A stretch of DNA of 64,000 nt from contig NC_135562.1 of assembly GCF_964340395.1 (NCBI RefSeq), forward strand, positions 11,890,543-11,954,542. Reading direction: 5' to 3'. How positions within the stretch are numbered: the first letter of the stretch is position 1; the number at the start of each line of letters is the position of its first letter. Below the pieces are notes generated by a model, which did not search any database, had not been told where the DNA came from, and was given only the letters and a program-made list of their open reading frames with translations. The stretch comes from Glandiceps talaboti. Taxonomy: Eukaryota; Hemichordata; Enteropneusta; Spengelidae. A program made the translations under genes and the position numbers. This document shows, one piece after another, positions 1 through 11,838 of the stretch.

Positions 1-1390
1 AATTTTGACAATCAAAAATGAGTATATGTATGGGATAATTAAGGAAGAAAATATTGAATATATTATTGCAAATGAAAGATGAATAACAAGGGTCTTGTTA
101 TATTCAGTTCAGGTGTATACACAGAATACATGTACAAGACTGAAGCCTATCAGAAGAGATGCAGAAACTGTTAATAGACCATATATGATTGTGAAAGTGT
201 ATGTGATAGTGGTGAGGTAGATAATGATGATATTTGTATGAGATGGTGAGGAACTGAATGAGTACAATATGAGTGTAGATCATATGTATATTAGTGATTG
301 GAATCCTGATGAAGGAAGGAATAGAGTTGCTTAGAAAATAAAAATGTCCTAAAATAAGTATATATTTACTAAAGCATGTTTTTCAAAAACATTGCATTAT
401 GGAGCAATATTCAAAGAAAAGAGATGTGTACATGACCATAATAAGTTCTAAATGTATGAGATGAGATTTAATACAGTTGTTTATATTTTTAAAATGTGTA
501 TTTTGTATATTATATCGACAAAGAATTCTAAGATACAGCATCCTATTCCCCAGTACAAAGTATAAACATGCACACAAATAATTTTGTGCATATATACATC
601 ACCACAATTTTCCCTAACATAGTAATTCTTCTCAAATGTGTCCATTGAAGTGCAATATTGAATAAATCAAGTAGTATGTCCTGTTTCAATTAGTATTGTC
701 CATAAAACTCGTGGTTTGAAAAGAGAAGATTGAGCAACAATAAATAAATGGTAATAAACGTTGCCCACGATGATGTAAAGAGAAAAAGAAAGTGAATATC
801 TCACAAGCAACGACTCTTGAAGAAACGTAAGAAACACTTAAAGGTCATCGTTGGGGGCGCTTTCTGGTCAAATATCGCGCTTTTAGGGTGAATATTTAGC
901 AGAATTTACGTAGCACCAAATGCTATCGATTAACACTTTCGTCCTAAACAGTGACATTACTAAACAAGTACACAGTTTGAAAGAGGGCCTCTGCGATATG
1001 AAGTCAACATGAAATTTGTTTTTGGACGCGAAAGTTTAACAATGACAATATCATGTTGAATACGTAATGAGTTAACACTGTCGACAACTGTGGTACTTTG
1101 ACATCGGATTCTCATTTTCACTCGGTATGTGAAATCATATATATATTAATACATGTATAAGTTCACAATTTATCGACTCATACCCTTTATTCATGTGAAA
1201 AGTAATACATTTTGATTATTTTATGAGAAATTCCATAATACGGGGGTCACACGCAAATTTAAATTTTAATGCGTGTAGACCCCCCCCCCCCCCGCGAAGT
1301 TTAAAGGGTTCCTATAGTGTTCTCCGCGACTTGCGTTCCGACCGCTTATGACAAAATGTACTTCTCATTACATGAGTACCTTCTTGAATA
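1..1390. other. Non-coding AT-rich sequence, no gene recognised
   Basis: I see no exon with convincing protein similarity, no RNA gene and no repeat family shared with the rest of the window. The only ORFs are short and of low-complexity composition. A 14-base C run lies at about 1281-1294. Confidence 0.5.
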
Positions 1391-1396
1391 TCAAGA

Positions 1397-1690
1397 TCAC
1401 AAACATTCCATGCCACATTTCCAGCACTTGAGCAGTTGACAACAAATATTACGTAAGCCTTTAATGACCTTCGCTGACTGAAGCCTAGTTTGTGACGTAT
1501 CGTGCTCGTATTTCCTTATGCCGTCCAAAACCAAAGATCCACCACCTGTCACTGTATTTTCAGTCTCTGAACAGTAATTACAACCTAAGTGGCCACCACC
1601 GTGATAAATGATGTCCCATAATCCATTTTGCCTGAATTTTTCACGAATCTGATGACTATGACAGAACGTGTTATGAGCTAGACAATGCAT
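1397..1690 (-). CDS. Unidentified exon-like ORF (Cys/Gly-rich, 97 codons)
   Basis: I do not recognise this product. The minus-strand frame runs from an ATG at 1690 to a TGA at 1397. It is rich in Cys and His and carries a glycine-rich segment (HGGGHLGC) followed by TVTGGGSLVLDG. The composition is not that of a simple-repeat shadow. A diverged second copy lies at about 2873-3070 and keeps the VTGGGS segment in the corresponding frame, but the Trp codon of NGLWD has become TGA there. This could be the last exon of a spliced gene or a relic of one; no upstream exon was identified. Functional status is uncertain. Confidence 0.3.
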   Translation of the reverse strand: MHCLAHNTFCHSHQIREKFRQNGLWDIIYHGGGHLGCNYCSETENTVTGGGSLVLDGIRKYEHDTSQTRLQSAKVIKGLRNICCQLLKCWKCGMECL

Positions 1691-4300
1691 CCTTCTCTTT
1701 CTTTCTTCACTGCCATTATATTAAAACTGGTGTATTTTACAGTAACGTGAAGTAGCGTTTAGGTCTATTTATTTATTCGATCCTTTAAAGTACAGTTCGT
1801 CAATGAGAAATAAGGGTAACAGATGCAGCTCACTTTTAGCCCTTAACTAATAAGTGAAGGGTATTAATATACATTTGGCGGAATTGATATACTTTTGGCG
1901 GAAACCGTCAAAACAACGGTGCCTTTGTCTGTTTCTAGTTGCAGTCTGTTGAAATGATTTATTTCATAATAGACAGAATATAACAAGACATTGTGGTCTT
2001 GCTATCTTAAGTGTAGAATATGCTGGTAGTTATTGGTTTCTGCTCTTTGTATCAAACAGAGACGGTGATGCGTAACCTGAAACGGTTGTAACATTCTTTA
2101 CAGAAAGACAGACTTGTTTAATTAGGCCAAATAAAAAATAGTGTGTTTCCGCTAACCCAACTGACCCTACCTTAAGCCGCCGACCCTATACGATTTTACA
2201 TGCAAAAGGTAAATTATGACAATTCATACTTCCCTTTAGGTTTTCATGCCAAAGTATTTTGGTTACTTTGTAGACAATCACTTTCCAAAAAGAAACGTTG
2301 TCATTTCAGCCTATAACAGCGTAGTCTGCACAGTGCGTTTGTCTCACATAACCGTCTTCATTTACAACTCATCGACAGTTACGGCGACCAACGAATATCT
2401 TGTCTTTGAGTCGAAGTAATTAATAAACAGAAAATATAAAATGAAATAAAACCAGACCTAGCTATCGTATGTTCTGAAGTCAGGTTATCAAAATCAAACA
2501 TTTTGTTTCTTTTTGCCTTATAATACTATATACTTTGCTGAGCAAATATTGACGAATGCCGAGTTTCTGTACACAATACTAATATAATGATGTACATAAA
2601 TGACTCAAAAATTGATTTATTTATAGCGAAACATCTGTTACCTTGTTCCTTTCTTTGCCAGAGTCTTGCACAGCGGTTCTAAGGCGATATTGTCTCAAGG
2701 CTATAGGGTGATTTTAAATCCATTTAATGTGATAGTTTGCACGTAAATTGATGAGATATTGCATTTGATAAGATTCAAGGCTCTTAATTATAACGTTATA
2801 TTTAGCACTTGCATTAACTTCATTTAATGTGCAATAATTCATGTAATTTCGGAATATTAAATTCTGTCTTTATCTTGTCCAAAAACCTCTGATCCACCGC
2901 CTGTCACCATATTTCCAATCTCCAAACCGCCATTACCACCCAGGTGGACACCAATGTTATACAGGTCTCATAATCCATTTTCAGGTGACCAGAAAATGAT
3001 TCATGAGGTTTTTTTTCACGAATCTGACGACAACACATGTTATGAGCTAGATAATGCCCCCTTCTCTTTCAAGGATTTATAGAAAGAGTACTCACTCAAC
3101 GAATGTTGTCTTTACTTCAGAGGTATCGAATATTGATTTCTTAAATGTTGCCATGGAGATAACCTTAATATGATTTTTCTTAACACAACTGCCAGTATAT
3201 CAAAACCTGTGTATTTTATAGTAACGTGAAGTAGTGTTATGGTCTATTTATTTATTACCTCCATTAAAAGTAACGATCCCCAGTGAGAAATAAGGGTAAC
3301 AGATGCAGCTCACTTTTAGCCCTTAACTAATAAGAGAAAGGTAATAATATACATTTGGCGGAAACCGTCAAAACAACGAAGCCTGTGTGTCTGTTTCTAG
3401 TTGCAGTCTGTTGAAATGATTTATTAGACAAAATATAACAAGAAACTGTGAGCTTGCTATCTTAAGTGTAGAATATGCAAGTTGCTATTGGTTTCTGCAT
3501 GTTGTATCAAACAGAGACGGTGATGCGTAACCTGAAACGGTTGTACCATTCTTTTCAGAACGACAAACTTGTTGAATGTTTAATTAGGCCAAATACAAAA
3601 TAATGTGTTTCCGCTAACCCGACCTACCCTACTTATATATTTTTTTTACAAGCAAAAGGTAAATTGTGACAATTCGTACTTCTATTTCCCTTTATGTGTT
3701 CATGCCAAAGTATTTTTTTAAATAACATTTCAAAAGAAACGATATCATTTCAGCCTGTAACAGCATAGTCTGTACACTGTGTTTGTCTACATTGTAAATC
3801 ACATATAATTGTCTTCATTTACCATTTTTACAACTCATCAATTGTTACGGCGACCAACGAATATCCTGTCTTTTGGTTGTACATGTAGTAATTAATAAAC
3901 AGAAAATGTAAACTGAAATAAAACTAGGCCTAACTATACTATTTTCAGAAGTCACGTTATCGAAAACGAACATTTTGTTTATTTTTGCCTCATAACGCTA
4001 TATACCTCGCTAAGCAAATATTGCCGAATGCTGGGAAAACTACCACCTGTCACGTTATTATTTTTTTAGAGAGTTTCTTTCTTTGCCAAAGAATTGCATT
4101 GCGGTTCTAAGGCGATTGTGTCTTCCGACTAGAGGGTGATTTTAAAACAATTTAATATAATAGTTTGCACGTAAATTGATGAGATATTGCATTTGATAAG
4201 ATTCAAGGCTCTTAATTATAACATTATATTTAGCACATACTTTAACTTCATGTAACGTGCAATAATTCAGGTAATTTCGGAATAATGCATACACCAAATG
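1500..4300. repeat. Degenerate tandem duplication, two units of about 1.4 kb
   Basis: Unit 1 (about 1500-2870) and unit 2 (about 2870-4300) align along their length. Shared landmarks include the stretch after 'agtaacgtgaagtag' (1743 and 3221), the 'agatgcagctcacttttag' segment (1821 and 3301) and 'ttgataagattcaaggctc' (2765 and 4193). Each has small indels. Unit 2 lacks about 20 bp of unit 1 near 1875. The right half of each unit appears non-coding. Confidence 0.75.
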
Positions 4301-4576
4301 TGTATTTGTTTTTAACTGTAATGAAGGGATGGGGTGAGGTTGGGATAGTATTTTGCCATATTAAACAAAACAATTACTCAGAAGTTGATTATTTGACCAA
4401 TAAGAGAACACCACATCTACTATATTTATGAATAGTTTAAATACGGTTATTTGAGCTAGCCTACATATTTACATTGATACTATGATATTTTATTACATTT
4501 CACCTGTAGGTTCCAGGTAGTCTCTCACATGTCTGCTATTGTTGGTTCTACCAGCCACACCTGAATGCATAGAGGA

Positions 4577-6335
4577 ATGGCTACTGCTAGTTGTCAAAAT
4601 GTGATACTAGGACTATTACTGTATTGGTTGGCGATGAGTGCTCTGGTTATTTCATTTGTTCTCCAATTTGACAATCTTCAAGAAGGTAATTAATTAATCT
4701 ATTGAAGTAAATATAACTATAATTTGCAGGTATTTACGCACGCACGCCCCCATGCAAGCTAGTACGCATACATACATACATACATACATACATACATACA
4801 TACATACATACATACATACATACATACATAAGTATGTATGTATGTACGTACGTACGTACGTACGTAGGTGTGTGTGTGTGTGTGTGTTTTATTTAGTGTT
4901 ACTTTCTTTCTCTTAAAGGTCAATGTAAATGTAATGGCAATGGACGAATTGCGCAAAAATTTATGGCACAAAGTCCTTCTAGTGATGATGATTATAAACC
5001 ATCATCTGTAGGAGTTAAAACCATGGTTGACGTAACCAGCAAGTATGACTTATCTGCTAGTACTCCTGTGAGAGTTTTTACCACGGATGACCTAAGAGTT
5101 GCTACCATGAACGACGTAAGCGGAGAATTGGATTCATCTCCCAGTACTCTATTGCCAGAGACAGATACTACAGATCGTTCAACCACAGTGGCTACGACAG
5201 TAGACCTAAGAGTTGCTACCATGGACGACGTTAGCGGAGAATTGGATTCATCACCCAGTACTCTATTGCCAGAGACAGATACTACAGATGGTTCAACCAC
5301 ATTGGATTCGGCAATACACACAACTATCGACCTACTTCACAACCATGTTGTGTTGGCAACACGTTTGAGTGAGACTACCACAAATATAGGTAAGGCATAC
5401 CCCATCCCACCCAACCACTACCCCACCTTTTACACACATTTTCCTTCTTTTTGGCAATTTATTGAGTTAACTTGATGTATTTTATTTCACATTGTGAAAG
5501 TAGAAAAACAAAGTGGTAAATTCAAAGTAAATGTCTTTTTCTCATCCATATGGCCACTTTGATTTAGTGGTTAGTATACAATATGAGAAGGCGAAATGTA
5601 AAGCAAGTCAGATACTTGTCAAAGTTATTTTATAGTTATTCCAAAGTCATTTTATAGTTATTCTAAGTCATTGGTCACTTTAAAGTCATTTTATACTTAT
5701 TCTAAAGTCACTTCATCCTTATTCTAAATCACTGTTCATTTTAAAGTCATTTGATAGTTATTCTTAAGTTTATAGTTATTCTTAAGTTTATAGTTATTCT
5801 AAGTCATTTTATAGCTATTCTAAAGTTATTTTATAGTAGGTATTCTGAGACATTTTAAAGATTTGTTATTAGTTTCAATTGACGACAGAGAGCGGAGGAA
5901 AATAATAGATGTTACTATAAGTTACGAGAAGGAGAATAATGCTACGATAGAGCAAGAGAGGCAGTTCAGCAATTCATCAATTCAGCAATTCATCAGTTCA
6001 GCAATTCATAAAGAAAAATGTTAGTGATGTCAATAATTTTGACACTTCTGTGTTTCCAATTACCTTACTCGACCATTCATAGGACCTGGATTACAGTGGC
6101 AGAGTTTCAGTGGACATTTCTATTACATCAACCAAGATAGCGGATATACGTATTCGGATGCAAAACTATTCTGTGAAGATGCACTGAGTCACCTCGTTAT
6201 TATCAACGATGAGATAGAAAATGAATTCTTGAAAGGTAAGAGTCACAGAAAGAGGCAGACAAATGATACAGGAAGAAAGACGGGAAGAAGGACAGACAGG
6301 CAGACATATATAGGCAGTCAGGCACGCAGGTATGA

Positions 6336-6366
<31 letters not shown>

Positions 6367-7976
6367 CTGGCTGGCTGGCTGGCTGGCACTATGAGTCGCT
6401 AGACTAGTAGTGACAAAACCTGAATAATACAATTACACCTCCTCAACCATAATACATGATATATTGTGAACAATAATCATGGCAATTTGGAACGTTTTGA
6501 GTCATGTTTTAGCACCCCAGAATGAGTGACATAGACACAGGTTGATGACGTAGAACAACCATAGTTATAATTTATACATCTGTTCAAAGACAACATCTTG
6601 GCTTGTGTATGGAATAAATACTGTTATTCTTTCTTATCAATGAAAGGTTTCGCTGTGAATTCTGGGATACACCTGTGGATTGGACTGGACGACAGAGACT
6701 CGGAAGGAGATATGAAATGGGTAGATGGTTCACAGGTAATACAAATACATCTGTTTAGCAATGACTCGCACCGATCAACAACCGCGTCCACGTTTGTTTC
6801 TATCAAGGTAGCTAGTTATGAATTGTAGCGCTTTTCATGAACTAGACATACTTGAACACAGATTTATAAATTGTCAAAGAGGTAATTAAAGCTGTACCAC
6901 GGCACATTGATGCTTGTATGATCAATACATCCATGAACAACCAGTCAATGTATTTGATTTCAATGCCAGTGATCAAATGAAGGTACCGAAAAGTTTACTT
7001 ATTTTCTGATTGTGATTGGTAAATGGACAATATAAAAGTATTGACAGATAAAGAAAAAAGAATTTTAATTAGTGGTATACACACATATCCTATAAAGTCA
7101 TAGCTTTTAGTTTTAATGATTAATTTGCATAGTTAATTATTTCGGTAACTAGGCTATATCTTATGAATGCATACTTCAAATTCAGTTTAATTGTATATAC
7201 AATAAACATAACAAAACGCATATGTGTTATAAAGCTTGTTGATGTACCTTTAATGAGTAATTTTCATAATTAATTATCTTTAGTAATTAACTAATATCTA
7301 AAGAATGCACACTACAAATTCAGCAAACTTTGGTACATGCATCAACCATAGAAAGCACACATGTTCTATATATATGTTCAAAGTGTGTTGGCAAAGTATT
7401 TAGTTTTAATGAGTAATTTGCATAATTAATGGTTTTGGTAATTAAGCTATATCTTAATAAGAATGAATTCTAACAATGTGTGTATGAGCAAAAACATATG
7501 GTTTCCCTTACGGGTAGAGGGCATGCAGTTTAAATCTGGTATCGATTTGGTTTCAGTTGACGTATGAAAATTGGAGTGATGGGGAACCAAACAATTTTTC
7601 AGGTATTGAAGATTGTTGCCATTTGAGATATGAAGAAGGCAAATGGAATGATATACGGTGTTTAAAGACGTTTGGTTTTATCTGCGAAAAAGGTATGTTT
7701 CTACCAAACCATAAAGACTATAGAGTTTCAATTAGGTGGCATGATAATTTTACATCTCGTTCAATGATTTTGTTTTCATTTTTTTTACGAAATACACATC
7801 AAAATACAGGTACTGGTAACGCGCCCACGTGAAATGTTACATTTGTATGTCACTGTAAACACACATTGACAGTGTTGTTTTAGAATCTTCCTTGTTTCAT
7901 CCCGACAGTGGTGTTAATTTGTGTTCAAGCTGAGATAAAATGTATCATTCTTTATGCTTGGACGCTTATAGTGTGT

Positions 7977-8039
<63 letters not shown>

Positions 8040-8522
8040 GTTGGTATGAAACCTTCTTTAAGATGTAACAAACATTGTGCGGCCTATGCAAATCTATAGT
8101 CTGGTTTCGTAGTACCATTGATCAGAAAATAGTAGCAAAAGGGTTTTTATACCTGTTGATTTTATTATTGGATGAAGATAACAGCACAGAATCTGTCGAA
8201 TTATCGAATCAGACATCCACGAGGTATGACAAGTCGGTACGACAAGTTTTTTGTCTCATTTATTTCAGTTGTCAGTTGCACCATTATGGAAGGAATGTCT
8301 TATACAGGAAGTGACATCAGTGCTCCTGATGGAAATGATTATTTTACAGCAAAGTCACAGTATTTGTGTTGTGCTTTATGTTCCGAAGAACCTCTCTGTG
8401 TAGCTTGGACATTTCATCTTTCTGACAACTATTACCAACGTTGCTACTTGAAGAGTATGATTGAGGAAGAGCAAACACGGCCAATCGGTTCTCAAGTTTG
8501 GTCAGGGCTTAAGGCTTCATAA
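4577..8522 (+). CDS. Type II membrane C-type lectin with PAN domain (lectin A, intact)
   Basis: Six exons: 4577-4685, 4919-5389, 6083-6235, 6647-6735, 7557-7692, 8269-8522 (stop TAA 8520-8522), giving 403 residues with all phases closing. Exon 1 encodes a hydrophobic segment of about 23 residues (VILGLLLYWL...) with no clear cleavage site, read as a signal anchor. Exon 2 is a Thr/Ser-rich mucin-like stalk with a 38-residue repeat. Exons 3-5 form a C-type lectin domain: WQSFSGHFYY, the WIGL core, the calcium/sugar motifs EPN and WND, and four canonical cysteines. EPN is associated with mannose/glucose-type ligands. Exon 6 is a PAN/apple-type domain ending SGLKAS. The ATG at 4577 has G at -3 and G at +4; an in-frame ATG at 4565 is the alternative. 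AATAAA occurs at 8750. The likely role is a cell-surface recognition receptor; the ligand is unknown. Confidence 0.85.
4766..4888. repeat. (CATA)n/(GTAC)n/(GT)n microsatellite in lectin A intron 1
   Basis: A CATA array is followed by GTAC and GT runs, ending 30 bp before the stalk exon at 4919. The corresponding place in the second lectin copy is a much longer GTAT array (12823-13120). Confidence 0.9.
5089..5316 (+). repeat. 114-bp tandem repeat inside the lectin A stalk exon
   Basis: Two nearly identical units start at 5089 and 5203 with a period of 114 bp (38 codons). Both encode DLRVATM(N/D)DVSGELDSSP followed by STLLPETDTTD. The second lectin copy has the same two units inside 13162-13581. 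Confidence 0.9.
5620..5860 (+). repeat. AT-rich minisatellite in lectin A intron 2
   Basis: Imperfect units of about 20-25 bp built on 'aagtcattttatagttattct'. The homologous array in the second lectin copy lies at about 13810-14110, so the array predates the block duplication. Confidence 0.8.
6338..6388. repeat. (GTCT)n(GGCT)n microsatellite
   Basis: Tetranucleotide array in the intron between the first two lectin-domain exons. Its counterpart in copy B is at about 15748-15796. Confidence 0.9.
7080..7460 (+). repeat. About 150-bp tandem repeat with octamer motif, lectin A intron
   Basis: Three imperfect units (around 7107, 7243 and 7400) share 'taatttgcataattaat...ggtaattaggctatatctta'. 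ATTTGCAT is intact at 7123 and 7416 and mutated in the middle unit. The same unit recurs at 17404-17460 in copy B and at 23140-23440 in introns of the receptor gene. Confidence 0.7.
7976..8036. repeat. (GT)n microsatellite
   Basis: Pure GT dinucleotide run in the last intron of lectin A; the matching position in copy B (around 17950) has no such run. Confidence 0.9.
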
Positions 8523-11069
8523 ACAGGTAGGAAAAACAGCAAAATAGATATGTAGTTTGAATTAAATAGAAATATATATATTTACAGAAAAAATATGATA
8601 ATGGATACCAATTATTATATCATTATATTATCAAAATAATATTAATCTATAGCTAGTACCCATTAAGTATGAATATGTATGTACATTAATGTGTATTCCC
8701 AATGCAAACGTTTCAACTCATACTACCTGTTATTGGGCAAGCTATAGAAAATAAAATACCTTTCTTTATTCAAAATGTTTTTTTTATTGCTCTCACAGCT
8801 GTCGCTATCACTTGTACTGTATCACCTATGGAAAGCTTGAATTGCACATATGTACACTGGTAATATTATACTGGTTACAATGGATGCAAGCAATGCAACA
8901 GTAAAGCACTGAGTTGAGGTAGAAAGCACGAATTTCACTGAAAGTCAAGGTTCTTATACACTCTCCTAACGAAGTCTTGTGGAAGGCATGCTTCTGGGCC
9001 TTGCTTTCACCTGTATTGATTCCCAATAATGGCCTAGTGCTCATTATTCAGGGATAAGACGTTTGTTAATATAACAAACAAAACAACATATCAAAGCGGC
9101 ACTTTTCGGCAACATCAATCAATATTACCCTAGGGCAGACAAATAAAATAGAACAAAGTTTCTGTTTTATCTGTCATGTATACTATATGATCCCAGATGT
9201 TACTACCGCTTATCTACAATACATATATTTATTAATTAAATGTAGAGTGTTTGCCTAGGTTGTACAGTGCTCATTATTCATTTTATTTTACCATTAAAAG
9301 GTGTGTTTAAGCATGGAATTATCGAGCCTTTAGGCTAAACATCAGGGTCTGGCTCATTAACTATTTATGTGGGAAAATAACTGCTACCCAAACATTATGA
9401 TCGATGAATTATGAAATGTACTCACGAAAACTTCACAAGTTATTTCGATAAATGTAGTGAACAGTGCAGAAGAGAAAAAGACAGTTGAAAATGTATGTGA
9501 ATGGGGAATGAAGGACTTGCTCTAGTTACTCAGTATATTGTCTTAGACTTCAGTTTGCCGAGCCTTTTACTGTTCTACGCTAATATAATGTTGAGTTATT
9601 ATTCACTAAGCTGGTGGAGTTCGGTTTTAGAATGCTAGCAGGACAATTCTACCCACATTTGGTGATTCTACATCTTTCTCTAGACCTTCTGACCGTTTAT
9701 CAAACCAATGTAATGGGGATTTCTTTATCGAGTACGCCCAATGCTTTTCAGGAGACCGTTGACAGATACTCAAGGCTTGTCATCATTACCAGAAGAGACA
9801 TGGAGAATGCTAATAGCAGATTACTACATATGAACCCAGCGATCCTCTGACCCCATCACATAGCAACGGGAGAGGCGCCTAAATCAATCATTAGTTTTAT
9901 AACAATATGTATCAATTGAGAATTTATCTATTCCTAACTTTATATCACATTATTAACTTTGGGCATAAGGTTTATTTAATATTATTTATTTCAATATACC
10001 AATCCATGACTGTTGATTTTTTTTCTATTTGTATATGTTGTCAATTTTCAATATCAAATCATCTGTTTTGAAGATAAGGCGACTTTTCTCAATGTGAACT
10101 CTGCCCTCATGCTAATGAGCTGATTTCAATATCTGAGTTAAAAGTTACACTCTGCTTTAAAACACAGCCTTTGCAGTGAAACATTGTTCACTTTTGGAAA
10201 TAAAGACATTTTCTGCTATTAAATGATTGTCACAGAGTGATTTTATTACTTTATTTCATTTATGTTACACACGATAGTATGAAGTCAAAACGTGTTCAGT
10301 TTTATAGCATAGTTAACTTCTACCAAATACGTAGTTATATTCATAATTAAACACTTGGTAAGGAATGTCTGTATGTCTATGTGTCTGTCTGTATGTATGT
10401 ATGTATGTATGTATGTATGTATGTATGTATGTATGTATGTATATGTGTGTGTATGTATGTATGTATGTATGTATGTATGTATGTATGTAGCCTTGGTAAG
10501 TAGGTATGTGCGTGCGTGGGTGCGCGTGCGTGTGTGTTTTTGTGCATGTCTGTGTCACCTTTTGTAAATAAAAAGCCTCCTTCCCATGAGTAAATAATTT
10601 TCCGCTTCGAGGGAAACTTTGAAAGTACAATCTCGTGGTTATTATGGAGTTATGTTGTCCATTTAATAAAGCCTACTCTGCAAAGCTGAAATATATAATT
10701 TTTGAAATTGTAATAAAATGTTTGAACAAATCACTATATATTTGGAATCTCTTGGTTTTTCATCATTATCAAAATTAGTTGAAAATAAGACATTTTCCAC
10801 TTTTTTCGCGTAGAGCCAACCTTACTCTAGCTACTTCAATGTTTATAACATTTTATAGCTTTTCCGAAGACCCATATCCTTTTAACATGTTTAAGAAGTT
10901 TATCCAATATTTGTGGTGTACATTATAGACTTTACAAGTTCCATATTCACATCAACGGGTTACGTTAATATTATGAAGTAATGAGAAATGAAACTTAAAT
11001 AACTACGCATCGTTGAGGGCGTGTATTCGGGTTATCTCTTTATTTTGTCACGTGGTAGTCATTTGCATG
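8523..11069. other. 3' flank of lectin A, duplicated at 18506-20865
   Basis: No gene is supported. This stretch aligns with 18506-20865 behind lectin B. An ORF at 9614-9850 (+) sits in the same place as one in the copy, but the frames diverge and no protein family is apparent. A GTAT microsatellite lies at 10386-10490 (partner 20183-20290). Confidence 0.6.
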
Positions 11070-11090
11070 GTTGCCACCATCAACGACCAT

Positions 11091-11369
11091 CTACAGCTGG
11101 GGATTGTTGTTGTTTGGCTGTAGTTGTGGTTGTGGTAGGGGTTCGTACATATATGGTACAAAACAGGCATCCCCCACTACCACATCTTCTTCGTTATCAC
11201 TAGTACTGCATGTATTGTTTTTATTTTCAATTTCGATCTCTGAATATTCGAACATGGTTCCACTGCAATCGCTATCGCTTGTTGCATAATCGGACATATT
11301 TGAAGTTCGTTCCGGTTGTGATGTCATGAAATACATAAACAACTTCGGCAATTTCCGGAATTTTTCCAA
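11091..11369 (-). CDS. Unassigned acidic ORF with PYMYEPLP motif
   Basis: The minus-strand ORF contains an internal Met at 11300 starting an acidic, Ser/Asp-rich segment (MSDYATSDSDCSGTM...). It is followed by PYMYEPLPQPQLQP, an Asn run and a stop at 11091. From memory, an N-terminal acidic stretch with a 'PY-F/Y-EP' motif is common in invertebrate proteins annotated as P2X7-receptor-like; that link is tentative. The ORF lies in a segment (about 11070-11490) with no match at the equivalent place of the second duplicated block, so it was inserted here or lost there. It may be a first exon or a fragment. Confidence 0.3.
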   Translation of the reverse strand: MEKFRKLPKLFMYFMTSQPERTSNMSDYATSDSDCSGTMFEYSEIEIENKNNTCSTSDNEEDVVVGDACFVPYMYEPLPQPQLQPNNNNPQL

Positions 11370-11838
11370 AAAATCAATTTGTCGTTATTAATATGGTACT
11401 TTTGTCAAAAATGTCATACAAATCATTAATCACCTATAAAAACTTCGTCATTTGCAGGCAAAAGTTGGAAACTTTGGAAAGCTATTTACATACACTTTAA
11501 CATATATTCTACATCACGGTAGTAGTACTTTTACTTCAACCAGTACTGTACTAATAATCAAGATATAAACATTAGTTTCCGAGTAAAACACTTTAAATCT
11601 TCCGCATTCAGAAGAATATTGTCACCATATACAATTAGTGTACCTTAAATAGAAAGTAGTGTTGATAAAAATCTTAATACCTTGCTATGTGTTATCATCT
11701 GACTCGACACAAATTTAGTAACGTTTCTACATATTAATTATTCAACGATGTGGATCATGTAAAGATGGCTGTGGAGTCACACGATGTTCTGGATTATCAA
11801 GTATAGCTACTACTGTACAGTGTTAATGTTATTTCCCG

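Noticed and set aside
4992-5321. Antisense frame over the lectin stalk, also at 13238-13507
   Set aside because: It mirrors the plus-strand stalk, whose frame is supported by splice phase and by both duplicates.
6598-6828. Plus-strand frame extending past the lectin exon at 6647-6735
   Set aside because: Only 6647-6735 is exon; the extension runs through a good GT donor into intron sequence.
9614-9850. Plus-strand frame with a partner at 19397-19618
   Set aside because: The two copies shift frame relative to each other and match no family I recognise; they look like chance openings in duplicated non-coding DNA.
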